This document shows, piece by piece, positions 1 to 13,559 of a stretch of DNA of 64,000 nucleotides. The position numbers and the translations under genes are program-made. Position 1 is the first letter of the stretch, and each line of letters begins with the position of its first letter. The notes under the pieces are model-generated. The model ran no database searches and was not told where the DNA came from. It worked only from the letters and a program-made list of their open reading frames with translations. Location of the stretch: NCBI GenBank assembly GCA_035079385.1, contig JAVHKY010000013.1, forward strand, positions 620,001-684,000. The letters run 5' to 3'. The stretch is from Aspidiotus rigidus. Its lineage: Eukaryota > Arthropoda > Insecta > Hemiptera > Diaspididae.

Positions 1-2186
1 CGTAAGTACAGCAGGAATCACTCCTTGGAGTGAGCCTGACTGAACAGGATATGAATGTCTGAAGTTAATTAGGTCTTGAAAATTGCGCAGTCAGCTTTGA
101 TTAAAGTTTATGAGGCAGGTATTTTCTTGACGATATGTTTCAACAAGTCAGTCCGAGAGAGACCGATAGTTGAAAATTCTTTCAAAGCACCGATTTCTTA
201 TTAAAAGAAGGGCAAACAACTGGAACAAACAAGATGTAAATCGTCAAATGATGATTAACTATAGCGCAGGAATCAGATGATTTATTAATTTAAGAAGGAA
301 CTTTATTACACCGTATAATAATGTGAATGTTTGCATACCTAATAATTAAGCGCCCTCGATCGATTCGGACGAATTCAAGATTGTACTTATATTAGTTGAA
401 AATTCGACCTGAATAAATTCGTATCCTTTTTCTGAGTAAGTTAAGCACATTTCAGCTTTTGAAAGATTACCGATCCTAGGAACAACATTATTATCCTATC
501 GCTTCGATCTTCTTGCATCTACCATACGCTTAAGCGTGCAGCTTATACATAGGGTACCAAAATTAAAAAAAAATACCAATAATTTTGAATGGAGTCCAAA
601 ATTCTTCCGCATATAATTAAGTACTTTATATTGAAATTCAGATTTCATTTCGAACGAGAACGTTTAAATCGGAATTCAACTTCGAGCCTTTGCTTATACT
701 GAACAGAGCGACGAGCTTTTAGACAAATCATCCTCTCGGCGGTATTTCATCTAGCATGTTGAAGTGATGTGATCAGGTTAGCGGTGGTAGGTACGTGCGG
801 CTCTTGCTGCATTAATATTCTTAAAATAGATCAGCCTCCCTCCGCGATGATTCTGTTCGTCGTCGAGCGAAAACAAACGTACATACATATGATTTTATAT
901 TAATACGCACGCATACAGACGGTGTGCGAAAGTTCTCTGCCCAATTGTCGCGATTCTCCGTGACCAGCTAAGGCCAAAAGAAAGTTGATATAACCTCTTC
1001 CCTGTGAACCCACTCTGGCGATAAACAAACACAAGACTCGGACGCAATTTTCGTGAGTCAAAAATTTTTTCGAACGTTCTGTGTTGCAGTTTGACGATTC
1101 GCGAGTATCGGTGAAGTGCGCGACTTCTTTCGAATTTTTTAATCAATTTTTTTTTTTTTTTTCCTATTTATATCCGAAGTAAGTACCGCTTTTCTATTTT
1201 TCCGTTTTTGATAACATGATCGTAGGGTACATCCCAGTCGAACTAGATTTAAATATTGAATCAAAATTGTTCGCGAGAAATCAGTTATTGATGAGAAGCC
1301 TTCAAGAAATTTCTCATCGGCTTCTTTTTTTCGTTTATTCAGAAAATTTCATTTTGACCTCCGATGTTCCACCGATCTCACATTACCAAATTAGAGAGTC
1401 TTTTAAGATTTCGGAATTTTTGAGTACCTACATTTTTTTATTTTTAGAATATTGGCATTTGTCCACCACCAATAAAATTTTCTATCAGATCATTTCGTTT
1501 TATGACAGACCTCTGCAATGTGTGAGCAACTCGAAGATGAATATTGATATTTTATAGTATTTTATCATCGTCATCATTACGTCCTCTCTCCATTGGTACA
1601 ATTGTACGCATTTCTTCTATCTACAACAAATAATATTTTCTATTTTACACGAAGAATTATTGAGATTGATACGAGTAAGCCCCTATTGTTTTTCTATCAG
1701 TAGCAATGCAAAAAAAAGAAAAAAAGCTTTCTGACTTGATGATAATTATGAGTTGGAGGGTTTCTTCGAAACTACGAGACATAATATGTACTCAATAAGT
1801 AGAAATGAATTCCGCACAGTCGGTACGAAGCACGTGTTGTGCGTTGTTAAGATTAATTTTTTCCATTAAAAAATTTTTCACACGTTACGTGATCGTAATT
1901 AATTTCTACTTATTGATGATAATGAATTTTCGTCTCGTTTTCTTAGTATTTGACCTGTTTTCTTACTACTCGCTTTCATTCGTATTATCCTGGCAATGTT
2001 TCCAAGTTCTTCTGTACGCACGAGCGATCGACCTAGTATTTTTGTATACTTGTGGGCGTTGTACACACACATAATTAGAAACAATTTCAATATAAACGAG
2101 TGGTAGCTTGACCATCGTCTGCATGACATTTTTCTCTCTTCAACAATTTTCAACATAATCATTCGAGTTTTGAATTTTTGTTTCCA
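1..2186 (+). other. 5' flank and probable 5' UTR/intron of tropomyosin
   Basis: No convincing coding sequence is seen. A consensus splice donor (GTAAGT) at 1179 follows a stretch that could be a non-coding first exon. A pyrimidine-rich acceptor ends at about 2187, 23 bases before the tropomyosin start codon. Together they suggest a 5' UTR intron of about 1 kb. Open frames at 895-1146 and 1216-1557 have low-complexity composition and no recognisable domain. No promoter element was identified with confidence. Confidence 0.4.
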
Positions 2187-2209
2187 GAGTGAGAGAGAAA
2201 TAATCCATC

Positions 2210-5200
2210 ATGGACGCCATCAAGAAGAAAATGCAGGCGATGAAGCTGGAGAAGGACAACGCGATGGATCGCGCGTTGCTCTGTGAACAGCAAGCTAGAG
2301 ACGCCAACTTAAGAGCCGAGAAAGCCGAGGAGGAGGCACGTGCCCTCCAGAAGAAGATCCAGACCATCGAGAATGATCTTGACCAAACTCAAGAACAGCT
2401 GATGTCAGTCATGGCCAAACTCGAAGAAAAGAATAAGGCCTTACAGACCGTAAGTAGTGCAAGTTTTCTGAACCGTCATCGACGAACTCATTAGTCATCC
2501 TTCAACCCATATTCCAAGATGATGTGACAACTACCCTCTTCTACTCTCGTTCTACGAGTGTAATATGGAAGCGAGGCACAAGTTTTGAACGAGTGATTCC
2601 TCCCCTTATTCAGGAGAACTTTTTTTTCCACGTAAAAGTGTAAAATTTCACTTAACGTTTCAACAACCCTGATCGTGCAAATATTCATCCCTTTTTCTTT
2701 CCCGTGTTAATCATCGTGTACTTGCGTCACATTTTGGCAATCATATTCTTAACGAAGATACAAGCTGTTTTTTACTGGGCTGGAGCCAAATGTTTTTGTC
2801 CGTACAGCGTGCCCTGCATTACTCGTTACAATTCTTAGGCATTTAGCGCGCGTACAGTGAGATAGATACATTAAGAAATATTCGATATTGTTTTAATTTT
2901 AGATTTCCGCGTAATAAGCGTGACATTCGATTCTTTCTCGCGTAATCGGTAATCTTGATCCTCATTCAATCGTATTGTTTATGGAAAGTAAAACAGGCTG
3001 ACCAGTTTCAGTATTGATGATCAGATGACGTTTGTCCCTAAAAAAGAGGATATAGAGAGAGTGATTACGATTCTACACTAATATTCTGGCAATAGGAGAT
3101 CCAAAGCAATCAATATTAGGATTACATCAATGGTCCTCAAACTGGAAGTCGCAGCCATCTAGAGGGCCGCCAGAGACAAACTGGGAGAGGGGGGTTGCGA
3201 AGGATGAAGGATATGAGTAATCTGGTCGAGTAGAAATGAATAATTGCAAAGAGGGATCCATATTCAATTACAATGTTTTTGTGAGGGGGCCGCTAGCTTA
3301 AAATAGGTAGGTTATCAGAGCTGTTCGCAGCCTCCGAAATTTTGAGAACCACTACTCTATTACATGAAGGGTGGGTGAAAAGTTGAAAATTAGGCTTATT
3401 TCAGATCTGGATCAGAAAAGAAAGAGTTAAGCTAGAAAACTTTATGCCATCGGCCCTTCAAATGAGTTTCGAAATTTGCATTCGCAGCTCAATATACGGA
3501 TATGGTGCTCAAGTTATGACTAATTTTATTGTGCCCCAAGTTTTACAAATGGATTTTTTCATAGAGTACCTAGTATGTGTAGCTCAGAACACTTGAAAAA
3601 ATGACTGTGGAGGTTATTCGATTTCAAAATTGAACTTAAGAAATATTGTGAAACTGGGAAGCTGATGTAAAAATTGGAGAATAGTGAATGTCCGGATGAA
3701 GTTGGTCTCCTCTTTTCCGATTTTGAACTAAAAAACACATTGATTGTTCGTATTTCTTTTGTAGTCGTTTATACGTGTGAAACGACTTTATCGTTCGAAG
3801 AAAAGATTTTTGACTGGTTCTCAAAATAAACGAAGAATATTGAATTCTTAATTACCGGTATTTGTTATTATTTCTCAGAGTAGTTACACGAAGCAATATT
3901 TACATGAAAAGTGACTAAGTTCATAAAAACGGTATCAAATGAAAATACGAGAAACGAAACGAATTCTTTACAACTGGATGATAATTTCTTCCTAATCTAC
4001 AAGTTACATTTTACTCTCGAAGTTAATTTTCTTCGAGGGCTGGTCTAAGCGACAGTTTGGGGAGAATCTATATTATTGGGTGTTTTGAATAAAAGTTGGT
4101 AAATATTACAAAGAGAGGGTAATGTACGTCTCATTATTGGTTTGACGGCATATGACGCTTTATACGTCATCTTCGATACGACTCGCGCTTCGTAAATTCG
4201 TGTAATTTAGGTTATAAACAATAACAATGCAGCCTAAAGGTACTTTTTCCGTGTGTACGAAATATCTCTTCAAACGATATTTACATCATGAATTCAACTA
4301 AGCGAAAACCTCAATAATTTCTATGATCTGTGGCGCCACATATAAAGCCAAAAAAGGCGTCAATACGCATAATATTTTCTCGTTCGAGTAATCTCATAAT
4401 TATTATAAGTAACTTCAAAGGAAGCGGGATGTCGGTCCCTCTTTTTCTATTTTGGACTGAAGAATACGCGGAATCGTCCAAGGTTCGTTTGTACTCGTGA
4501 ACAGCCGTGTTCTAGATGTGGAAAGTCTTACAGAAACTCTCTTGAAAAGATTAACGAGAAGAAGGAGGAAATAGCAGTGACTCTATAAAAACGATTCCAT
4601 AATTGGAGGTTGGATGAAATATAACTCCTTTTTTGGAGAGTGAGGAGGGGTTAGAAATTTATAGAAAGCTGCATAATGTAACACAACTAAGATAAAATCC
4701 ACGAGCTTACTTTTCAGGCACAAATTCGACTTGAGGGGTCTCGTATCTTTCTGCCCTTCCTTCCCCCTCCCAAAAAAGCTATGTCATCATTGAAAGGTAC
4801 TACCTATACTGGCACTTCACAACATTCTCGCTACTGTCGCGAGGAAATCTCACTTTTTATCAAAGGTAGGACATTAAACGGTTTCAAAGGTTCAAAGGCA
4901 TGGCCCTCTTAATTTTCTTCTAAATTTATAGAGATTTTATTTGGTCCTTTTTTTATCACTTATGTTTTAAAATCATAACTACACGTTGCATTAATTGCTT
5001 CCAGAATAGAGTGCATTGGTATGGAATATATCAATGAATTAGGTACACTTCAAAGTTATGAGACTCCTTTTCTTCTTTTTAAAAAATAAGTTTGCAGCTC
5101 TGAGCAGCGCGTCTCCTTCGTACATCTTCTTGGGATATCCTTTCCTCGAATTTGAATTTATATTTAATATTATTTTATTGATTAAACTAGTGTTCTTTGT

Positions 5201-8200
5201 ATTGTCCTATTTGTTCCTTATTTTTTGCATTTTACTGGGTCATAAAATTAAGTCAAAATATGGTCTTGTTTTTTCAGGCAGAAAGTGAAGTCGCTGCTTT
5301 GAATCGTCGTATTCAATTGCTAGAAGAAGACTTAGAACGATCGGAAGAACGACTTGCTACTGCAACTGCAAAACTCGCAGAAGCATCGCAAGCCGCCGAC
5401 GAATCTGAACGGTAAGTTTTTAGTCTGAGGATACTTTTTGGGGCTTCGACCATGAACCACCTGGACTCTCGTACCTGTATTTAAGCCCTGTACCTTTAAC
5501 GAAGAGTGAAAACGGTCGTTGCTAAAACACAACAACAAAACACATTACAGGAAAAATTAATTTTGGAGAAGCTGGGTTGGTTTGTAGGTGGTCCCTAACA
5601 CAAACTTCGATTATTTTTCCTGTACCGCGTCGTATCGTTGCATTTTTTTCTGGTATCTCTGATTCACTGAGTCCACGTGCACGCAGACCTACGATGGTTG
5701 AAATTTCAGGACCATGAAACAAGTCTTCCTTTCTAATTCGTGGGTCAAAGTCGGTTTTTTGAAGTGGAGAAGCAAAGGGGGGGGGGGGCTTGAACAATGT
5801 AATATAAATAAAATTAATTTATTTCCATAGTTTTTGTAACGTTAAGAAGTTCCCTTTTAAAAAAGAGAATTTCCCGTGTATAAAATTTCGTAGAATGGTG
5901 TTCTTGGTTTTTTTTTTTTTTTTTTCTTTCTTTGGAGGAGAGAGGGGGGGAATTCCAAATAGCAAACAATAATTGTGAGTATATTTTGAAATTTTATGCG
6001 CCTACGGATGTGTAATACACATAGGTACGAGTACTTACTCTTAGAGAAACGGTTGAAAATACTTTTGTAATATTTTTTCAGCCAAAGGAAGATTCTAGAA
6101 AATCGCAGTTTGGCTGATGAAGAACGTATGGACGCTTTAGAAAACCAGCTGAAAGAAGCCCGATTTTTGGCAGAAGAAGCCGATAAGAAATACGACGAGG
6201 TATGGTTAAAAGACAGTTGTTAATATTTTTAAGCACTTTTTAAATCCCCATTCTCAAGAAAATATTGAAGCTAGTGTAGGGGAGAATGTATATTTTGCGA
6301 GAAGGGGTTTCAAACATCACGTTCAAGTGCATGTGATGATTTCATCTAATCATAACTTGCATCCATGAGTCATTTTGTCTAACGTATTTGACTCGATTTG
6401 TATAAATATGTACCACTATATTCCTTTTATCCACTCAATTGACAATAAGAAGTGATTCTTTTTTAGCCTAGATGTCTTTTGAGTACCTATAGATCAGGCG
6501 TGGGCAACCTTTTTCACATCACGGGCCGCATTCATGAAAATTTGTAACTTTTCATGATCCGGCGGGCCGCACATCAAGAAATTCTCGTTGTTAGAATCAA
6601 AAAATGTAAAATTTTACACGAATTATTTCCAATATTTTTGGATAAATTTAGTATACAAAAAAACGTGAACTGATTATTTATTAGTTACTAGATGAGAAAC
6701 TTAAGCTCATCAAAATTTGGGGTCAGGTGAGTATGTTTCAAACGCATCAAAACAGTTAAATGCTAGAATGGTTGAGAACCCTTTCGTCGTTGGTGCAATG
6801 GAAGTGCCTGAAGAGTACCAAATGGAACTAATAGATCTGAAAGCCGATTTTTCTCTGCTCACTTTGTTTTCAGAGACCCCTTTGCGAGAATTTTGCCTGG
6901 TATTAAATATATTCCAACATAAGGACCTTTGCTTTCTTTGGGTCTACATTTGTATGTGAAAATGCTTTCTCGCTCATGAGAAATACAAAAACTCCGGAAA
7001 GAAGCAAGCTGAATGATGAGCATTTGACTGCTTTGATGCGTTTGCAGCATACCTACTCACTTGACCCCAAATTCTGATGAGATTGCCTATGAATTGCAAA
7101 GACAAGTTTCTCACTACTAACTAATAAATAATCAGTTCACGTTTGTTTGTACACTAAATGTATCCAAAAATATTGGAAATAATTCGTGTAAAATTTTACA
7201 TTTTTTGATTCGAACAACGAAAATTTCTTCATTTTTTCGTATTTTGGTATTCGTATCGCGGGCCACAGAAAAAGCTTCCGCGGGCCGCATGCATGCGGCC
7301 CGCGGGCCGCGGGTTGCCCATGCCTGCTATAGATTATACGTTTACGAAGTTTTCAGCAAGTTCAAAGTAAAAGAAGAGCTTAATTGACAGAAAAGAAACC
7401 TACGTATATAGATTTCTCTACTATATCGTAACTTTGATGTCAGAGTTTCGTATTTCGTTGAATTAGAGGAGGACAAGTCGTACCGTACTCTGAAACGAAT
7501 GCCAGCAGCAAGTCAAACTTAGTCTATTAACTAATAATTCTGTAGGAGAAATTTCCGAGTAGGGTATACGAAAGTACATATCAAATTCAGAGGGCCACAA
7601 GGGCTGAAGCGCTATTTTTCTGTACTGTTTCCGAATGCAATTTAGAGGCACTCAATGGAGATGGGAAAATGTCTCTCATTTGGATTTAATACGAACGATT
7701 GATATTGTGTACATTGTAGATTTATAAGTGCATGAAATTGAAATTAATATCATTCTAATATAGCTTTTCGAGTACAATACTGTGATGGAATAAAACTTTC
7801 ATAGGTTTTCATATGATAAGAGCTGTTATTACTCATTCTTAGGCGAGAAAATACCTGTGCATGTTCACCACTCTAATTTTCATTTCTTCAACAGGTCGCC
7901 CGTAAGTTAGCTATGGTCGAAGCCGATTTAGAACGTGCCGAAGAGCGAGCGGAATCTGGCGAATCGTAAGAAACATTTCGTCAAAGATCGCCTATAGCTT
8001 ATAATGCCATAACTCGCTGCTTCATATTTAACCTTTAACCAAAAGGGGGAGGGATTGCATTTTAAGGGGATACACCCAAAACGATTATAAACCGTATAAC
8101 ATTTTCTGGATAATGCTTCTATTTATCGTTCCCATACAGGTTTCTCGTAAACTACACATGTTCGAAGAGGAATTAACAAAGTCTGAAGAACGAGCCGAAC

Positions 8201-11200
8201 ATTGTGATTTGTAAGTGGTGCACGCGTGTGATTCCCGTTCCGTCCTATCCGCCCAAGGAACTTCACCCTTTCAAATTAGTGTACCTGTATAATGAAAAAA
8301 AAAAAACGAATGCCCACATAGGCCAAAAATGTAGTTCACTCAAATCTCTCATTCTCACAAAGATTTCATGAACTAATACACTATTCTCCTTCATTAAAGA
8401 ATTAAATATGATATTTCGATTAGACTCACAATCGTGAGATAAAAAAATCTGAGGATCACAGTAAGTAAATCATTTGGATTGAAACCGAAACTCGGTGATG
8501 TGCTAGGAAGTTCTGAATGGAATATCGATGTTAGAGCTAAATTTAAAACAAACGTCCACCTCTTTTTCAAAAATCAACCAAAAAAAAGATCAAGAAATTA
8601 AAACGCCAAGTAAAAGATCATAAATTCTTAATTGTACTTCTTCCTTCGATGAATTTTCGTTTAAAAGTTTTAGTAAGTATGACTTTTTAACAATTTCAAG
8701 TTTATAATTACAAGTAGGTATCTACTCACAACGCACAAAATGCCATCCACGAGGATCAACGAAAGTTGCTTCTGCCATTTTTTGAATTAAATTTTCACCC
8801 ATACTCCCTCTCACTTACTCAACTACCTACGAAAATTATTAAAAATGATGTAGACTACATGATAACTTTCCCTCTTCCCTTTCTAAAAGAACACTTTTCA
8901 ATAGTATGCCATTTTATCGCTTGCTGCTTACATTTTGCTCTCATCATTCGAGTTTAAAAATAATAAAATACTTATCTTTGATACTTAGGTACATAACTGA
9001 ATTAATACAATTTTTTCAATGATTTCAGCAAAATCGTCGAACTTGAAGAAGAATTACGTGTTGTTGGCAACAACTTGAAATCTCTAGAAGTTTCAGAAGA
9101 AAAGGTAGGCGTCATTTTTTTTTTCTAATATGTTGTCTTATTCTAAAATAAAATAAAATTCTATTTATAATTATTTTCGGCTTACTCTAGATGTCACACA
9201 CGCGGTTTCACAGCCTACATTTGATACCCGTTATAAAATATTTTTCTTCGATCAGAAGTCATATGAATTTTCAATGATTTACTATCATTTTCTTTGAACA
9301 TTTTTCTATAAGGCGATCTACATCGCTAATATCCCACCCTAGTGTCCCTTTCCTCCATTAGATGAACGAGCTCCATATGTGTAGGTCAAGACCTACTCAC
9401 AAAATTTTTTCAATTCTCTGGTATAAGTCAAAGTTGTTAAGGTCAAAGTCATTAAGCTTGCTGAGATTGAAAAAAACTGGAAATTTCAACTTACAAGCTG
9501 GGATAAGGACTTGAAAAAATTTGGGATACCGAGCTATATCTCATGGAGGAAACTTTGAAAAATTGGGACTTTGGAGCTTCAATTCCCAAGGTGGTGAGGA
9601 ACAAAGTTTAATCTTTATTTAGAAAAAGTATAAACAAAGAGACCCTTATACAACATGTTTCCCGTACTTGTTTCGATCCACAAAGTTGATTAAGGGCAGC
9701 CAACGAAGTTGGCTGTGAATTTTGATATAAGTCTGGTTCCCAAGGTCTGTGTTATGTAGATCAGGTTATTCGGAATCAGGGACGGAGCGTCCCACATTTC
9801 GGTCTTGGACGTTTTGAGACTAAAGATCGGGTTCCAGGGTAGAGTAAAGATATAAAATATGTCAGTAACTTTAATCGATATACGAGTAGAATCGCAGAAC
9901 GATAAATATAATAGTACATTAATCGGCTGCTCATTATTATTATTATTATCATTTCTATAGGCCAACCAACGAGAAGAAGAATACAAAAACCAAATCAAGA
10001 CGTTGAATAATCGCCTTAAAGAGGTGAGCCTCATTGTACTTGGTTTATGCACATCGCATAGGTATCTAATTAATCGGTTCTCATAATTCGTGTCATAATT
10101 TTTTCAGGCTGAAGCCCGTGCTGAATTTGCTGAAAGATCAGTTCAGAAACTACAAAAGGAAGTGGACAGGCTCGAAGGTATGTACTATCTACCAATGTAT
10201 AAACTACGCATAGTATTTACAGATAGGTATAGTAAAGTTTTCCATATTTTGTTGTCATTAATTACGAGAGGAAAACAGGTAAGTTGAAATTGAAGGAATG
10301 ACGAGGAATTATTGCTGTTGTTAGAACTTTGGCAAAACTTTTTTACTCTTGATTCATTTTTTCAATTGACGCTTTCAAGGTGTTTTTTAGAAAAATTACT
10401 TTCTTACTAATTTCTTAATTCTAATTGTATTATATTGATTATCATAATAATAATACATAATTTTTTTCTCATCATAAACACACTAATAGTTTTTCGTTTT
10501 TGCAAGGAAATTTATAAATTGTGTTGCCGAGAACAATATTCTCTTGAAATTCTTTTTACTCGATTTACCTAGAAAAGATAATATTATAATAATTTCTTAA
10601 AGAAAAGACCGCCAGAGGCCCATTAGATCAGACTTTCCTCTACTCAGACTGTTTTTATTTCTCTCTCTTCTTCTTCTTTCTTCCTCCTTTTTAATGATAC
10701 AACTCGCAGTGCCTAGTTCACCTCTCCTCATGACCGTATTCTTTGAAATATACCACGATTATCAGAAATATGAGGAAGATCATTCAAGACTCTTTTACAA
10801 TCTCAAGAATTTCAAAGTCAGATCCAATAACGATCGAAAGTGATTCATATTATTCTAACTTATTCATTAATTTTATTTCCAGATGAATTGTTAGTTAAAA
10901 TAGAGAAGTATCGTGAAATTGGCGACGGTCTGGATATGGCGTTTGTTGAGCTTTATGGCTTTTAATTTTTTTTTCAAATTAATTAACGCTTTACACTTAT
11001 ATGTATTGTGACTTAATTTTTTAAAAATTATTCGTTATTTCTTCACTACGTAATATAAGACCGATAAAATATGATAAAGTTGTGAATCATCAGTAAAAGC
11101 GGATTTAATTCTATGATTTTGAGTCGAAATGATGTATTTTTATTATATAAATTGCTTTGTATTTAAGAAGAAAGAGATTTGGCTTAAATTGCTTATTTTG

Positions 11201-12011
11201 TTGTTCACTTGTTGCGCTTTAATAATCTATCGCCAGCTAATGTTAGCTTCAGGCTTTACATTTAGTTTATTTTATTAACTTTTCAATTTTGTGAACGTTT
11301 GATATTATCTGACTCGAATTTAACAGCACTGACTTCTAATCTATCTGGTGCAGTGAAATCTATTTACAAACTGAAAAAAAAGTTTTTGTGTTAGTGTCCA
11401 CGAATTCGAGCGAGATTTGTTCCTATTTTTCAAAATATTGGTGGTAGATAATAGTTGAGCAATTTCTGGTTCTTAACGTTCCGTTAACTATTTCCAGCGT
11501 CGAAATATTCAAGTAAAAAGTAAACTACATAGTAGAAAATCTTACTAGAGTCAAGAATTAATAGGTATTTTCTGTTGAAAAAAATTCAATAAATATCCCA
11601 TCAACTTACCATCGAAGATCAAAAATTTATTTAAAAAAAAAAAAGAAAAAAAACGGAGTTTCGTTCTTTATTTCTGGATGCAAACTTTTTTTAGCCTAAG
11701 GCAAGGACGAGTTCGATAAAATAAACTGATTGTTTTGGTGGCTATTTGCTTCTTTAACTTTTTGACAGTTCAATGAAGTGTCTCCCAAGAATATGACAGT
11801 GCTCAGTAAGTACAAAATAGTACATATGTGTTCATCTCTAAATTTTATCCATTTATAAAAATTGAGTAGTTTTCTTGCATTCTATATTTTCTGAGATTAC
11901 GAGTATTTTATTATTTTTTTTGCGTTTACAGACGAGTTGGTTCACGAAAAAGAAAAATACAAATATATTTGCGACGATCTGGATCAAACATTCTCCGAAT
12001 TGGTGGATTAG
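2210..12011 (+). CDS. Tm: tropomyosin, alternatively spliced
   Basis: Tropomyosin is a two-stranded coiled coil that lies along actin filaments and controls myosin access. Exons read in frame: 2210-2449, 5278-5411, 6082-6199, 7895-7965 or 8140-8210, 9029-9104, 9961-10023, 10108-10177, then 10883-10965 or 11932-12011. The chain with exons 7895-7965 and 10883-10965 gives exactly 284 residues, the standard length of muscle-type tropomyosin; the other last exon gives 283. The protein starts [15 protein letters not shown] and carries heptad repeats throughout. The family signature [15 protein letters not shown] spans exons 6 and 7. Every junction has GT-AG borders, and the phases agree across alternatives. 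The first start codon is the family's conserved one. Other alternative exons, common in insect Tm genes, may lie elsewhere. Identification is secure; which insect paralogue (Tm1 or Tm2) is not. Confidence 0.96.
3128..3357. mobile_element. hAT-like MITE in tropomyosin intron 1
   Basis: The left end reads CAATGGTCCTCAAACT and the right end TTTGAGAACCACTACTC, an imperfect inverted pair of the CAGTGGTTCTCAA type seen in many hAT elements. Flanking octamers are gattacat and tattacat (7 of 8 identical), fitting an 8-bp hAT target duplication. The 230-bp interior is GC-rich near the ends and has no open frame. A related element lies at 39907-40075. Confidence 0.6.
6495..7326 (+). mobile_element. hAT transposon, internally deleted, in tropomyosin intron 3
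   Basis: Terminal repeats CAGGCGTGGGCAACC and GGTTGCCCATGCCTG are near-perfect inverts, flanked by a perfect 8-bp duplication CTATAGAT (6487-6494 and 7327-7334). About 200 bp next to each end are also inverted copies of one another, making the element a foldback. It is far shorter than an autonomous hAT, so it must have been moved by a transposase supplied from elsewhere. The intact duplication suggests a fairly recent insertion. Confidence 0.9.
6766..7077 (+). pseudogene. remnant of hAT transposase C-terminal dimerisation domain
   Basis: Two adjoining frames encode pieces typical of the hAT C-terminal region: [17 protein letters not shown] in one frame, then [19 protein letters not shown] and [16 protein letters not shown] in another, ending at a stop at 7075. 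The frame change and the absence of the DNA-binding and catalytic regions mean no working transposase is made. The closest family known to me is the host-gene-like hAT group resembling GTF2IRD2 and ZBED proteins. Confidence 0.75.
7895..8210 (+). other. Tm: mutually exclusive tropomyosin exon pair
   Basis: Exons 7895-7965 ([20 protein letters not shown]) and 8140-8210 ([20 protein letters not shown]) are both 71 bases long, enter in phase 0 and leave in phase 2, so either one keeps the frame but using both would break it. Their encoded segments are homologous. This is the classic layout of a duplicated, mutually exclusive tropomyosin exon. The 174-base intron between them is short, which may hinder splicing of one to the other. 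The exclusivity is inferred from phase and homology, not from transcripts. Confidence 0.88.
10883..12011 (+). other. Tm: alternative tropomyosin C-terminal exons
   Basis: Two last exons follow the shared exon 10108-10177, both accepting phase 1. The first (10883-10965) ends [13 protein letters not shown]. The second (11932-12011) ends [12 protein letters not shown]. They give isoforms of 284 and 283 residues with different C-terminal overlap regions, the part that contacts the next dimer and troponin T. The first ends 967 bases before the second, so proximal polyadenylation competes with splicing. Confidence 0.9.
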
Positions 12012-12388
12012 AACCACTCCGCGAAAAGCTATACCAAAACTGCTTCAAGAAAAAATTGATGTTCATGTTCATTTTGCAGGAAACATTCTAATAATTCTTG
12101 TAAGGCGAACATAAATGTCAATTTTTTAAATATATTCGTACGTTTGTTATTGTTTGGTTAATTGTTCATAATTTATTAAAGAACCGAACCATTGGACAAT
12201 TATACCCCTTCTCTGTATTTATACTGAAACTTTTTTTTTCCTCCCCTTTCCGAATATATAATTTATTTAGACGCGCGTTTTCGGTACGTGTATATGTTAC
12301 GGTACATTTGAGTTCTCCGTAACATTTGGGTTTTTCATGCTTTGATTGCCATTTATTTCGCTGAACATATGTGGTTACCACTCGCGGC

Positions 12389-12415
12389 ATTCACGCGCTC
12401 CTGGAGCGCGTGAAT
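12389..12415. repeat. perfect hairpin downstream of tropomyosin
   Basis: Two perfect 13-base arms (12389-12401 and 12403-12415) are separated by one base and contain CACGCGCTCC and its complement. It lies about 380 bases past the distal tropomyosin stop codon, so it may be in the 3' UTR. Function unknown. Confidence 0.6.
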
Positions 12416-12770
12416 ATTTCGAACCTTTTTCATCATTTTCTCGATTGTTCGAGGTTCGAGCCTTGGTTTTTCTTCTTAAATTTTTTTTTTTTCATTAGAC
12501 ATTTTTTACGTTTTTTTTCCAAGCCCTCTAGCTTATGACAATTTTTCCTGTCGAAAAAAATTTTTCTCTTTCCAATTTCAAATTTTTATTCGTATCAAGA
12601 AGTAGAACTCAATTGAAAATAAAATCTCATGCGCAACCAAATACAGTCACGTAGCCGCATATGCTTCTTTTGCGACGCTTTCTTCTTCTCTCGTAAATCA
12701 TTCAATTGTGGCCATAATTACGTTCTGACTTGAATTTCGTACTGACTTGAATTTCATTTGTTCTTTCAAT

Positions 12771-12922
12771 TAGACCAAGGAAGAAACCATGATGAAAAAT
12801 TGATGGAATCAACATTTAAATTAGACTCAGGGAAAAACCATAAATAGATTGATAGAATCAACATTTGAGTTAGGCCAAGGAGGAAACCATAAAAAAATTG
12901 ATGGAATCAACATTTAAATTAG
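12771..12922. repeat. imperfect tandem repeat, about 50-60 bp, three units
   Basis: Three successive units share a block that runs TTAGACC(A)AGG, AAACCAT, then ATTGATGGAATCAACATTT. Units differ by several substitutions and small indels. No coding potential. Confidence 0.7.
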
Positions 12923-13061
12923 ACGTGCTTTTCGGTATATTTCTTGATGCACAGTATCGCATATCTCGCTGTCCTTTTTCTTTCTTTTTTTTTTTTTTTT
13001 TCTATTTATACGTGTTATTCGTCTAACGTATCTTCTTTCATTCTATTATTCTTTGTACATC

Positions 13062-13063
13062 AA

Positions 13064-13102
<39 letters not shown>

Positions 13103-13104
13103 TT
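13062..13104. repeat. CT dinucleotide microsatellite
   Basis: An almost pure (CT)n run interrupted by a single TTT. It lies in non-coding sequence and explains the repetitive Ser-Leu open frame that overlaps it. Confidence 0.95.
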
Positions 13105-13559
13105 AAGTTGGTTCTACCGTTCCTTTATCACCGTCTTCTTTGTTTCTACCTCTTTCCATGTCAAAAAAAACTGTACGCGAATGCGCGCGCAAAACGTACG
13201 GACTGTGCAGGTGAACATATGAGCTAGAAATTTACACGCGTTTTTAACGAGTCGTTCGTGGCGGAGTGGACCGAGGCGCGGATGAGCATGTGTGTATTAC
13301 TGCATGCATGCTTTGTACGTCTTCGAAAAACACGCAAACACGCGTCGCGCGTTCGACAACGCGAAATACTCAAATGTTACGGAGTACCCAAATGTACCGG
13401 AACATATATACTCGTTTTGAAAGATCTTTGATATTGTATTCATTCTATACGCGTAATAATTGAAAAATTAAATATGTACGAACTAATATCGTTAGTCAAT
13501 TGATCATATAAAAAACGGAATACGCCTAAGCAAAAGTAGGAAATGGTTTTAATTTTATA

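Noticed and set aside
9690..10052. Minus-strand open frame over tropomyosin exon 6
   Set aside because: It is antisense to a conserved exon and has no domain; a shadow frame.
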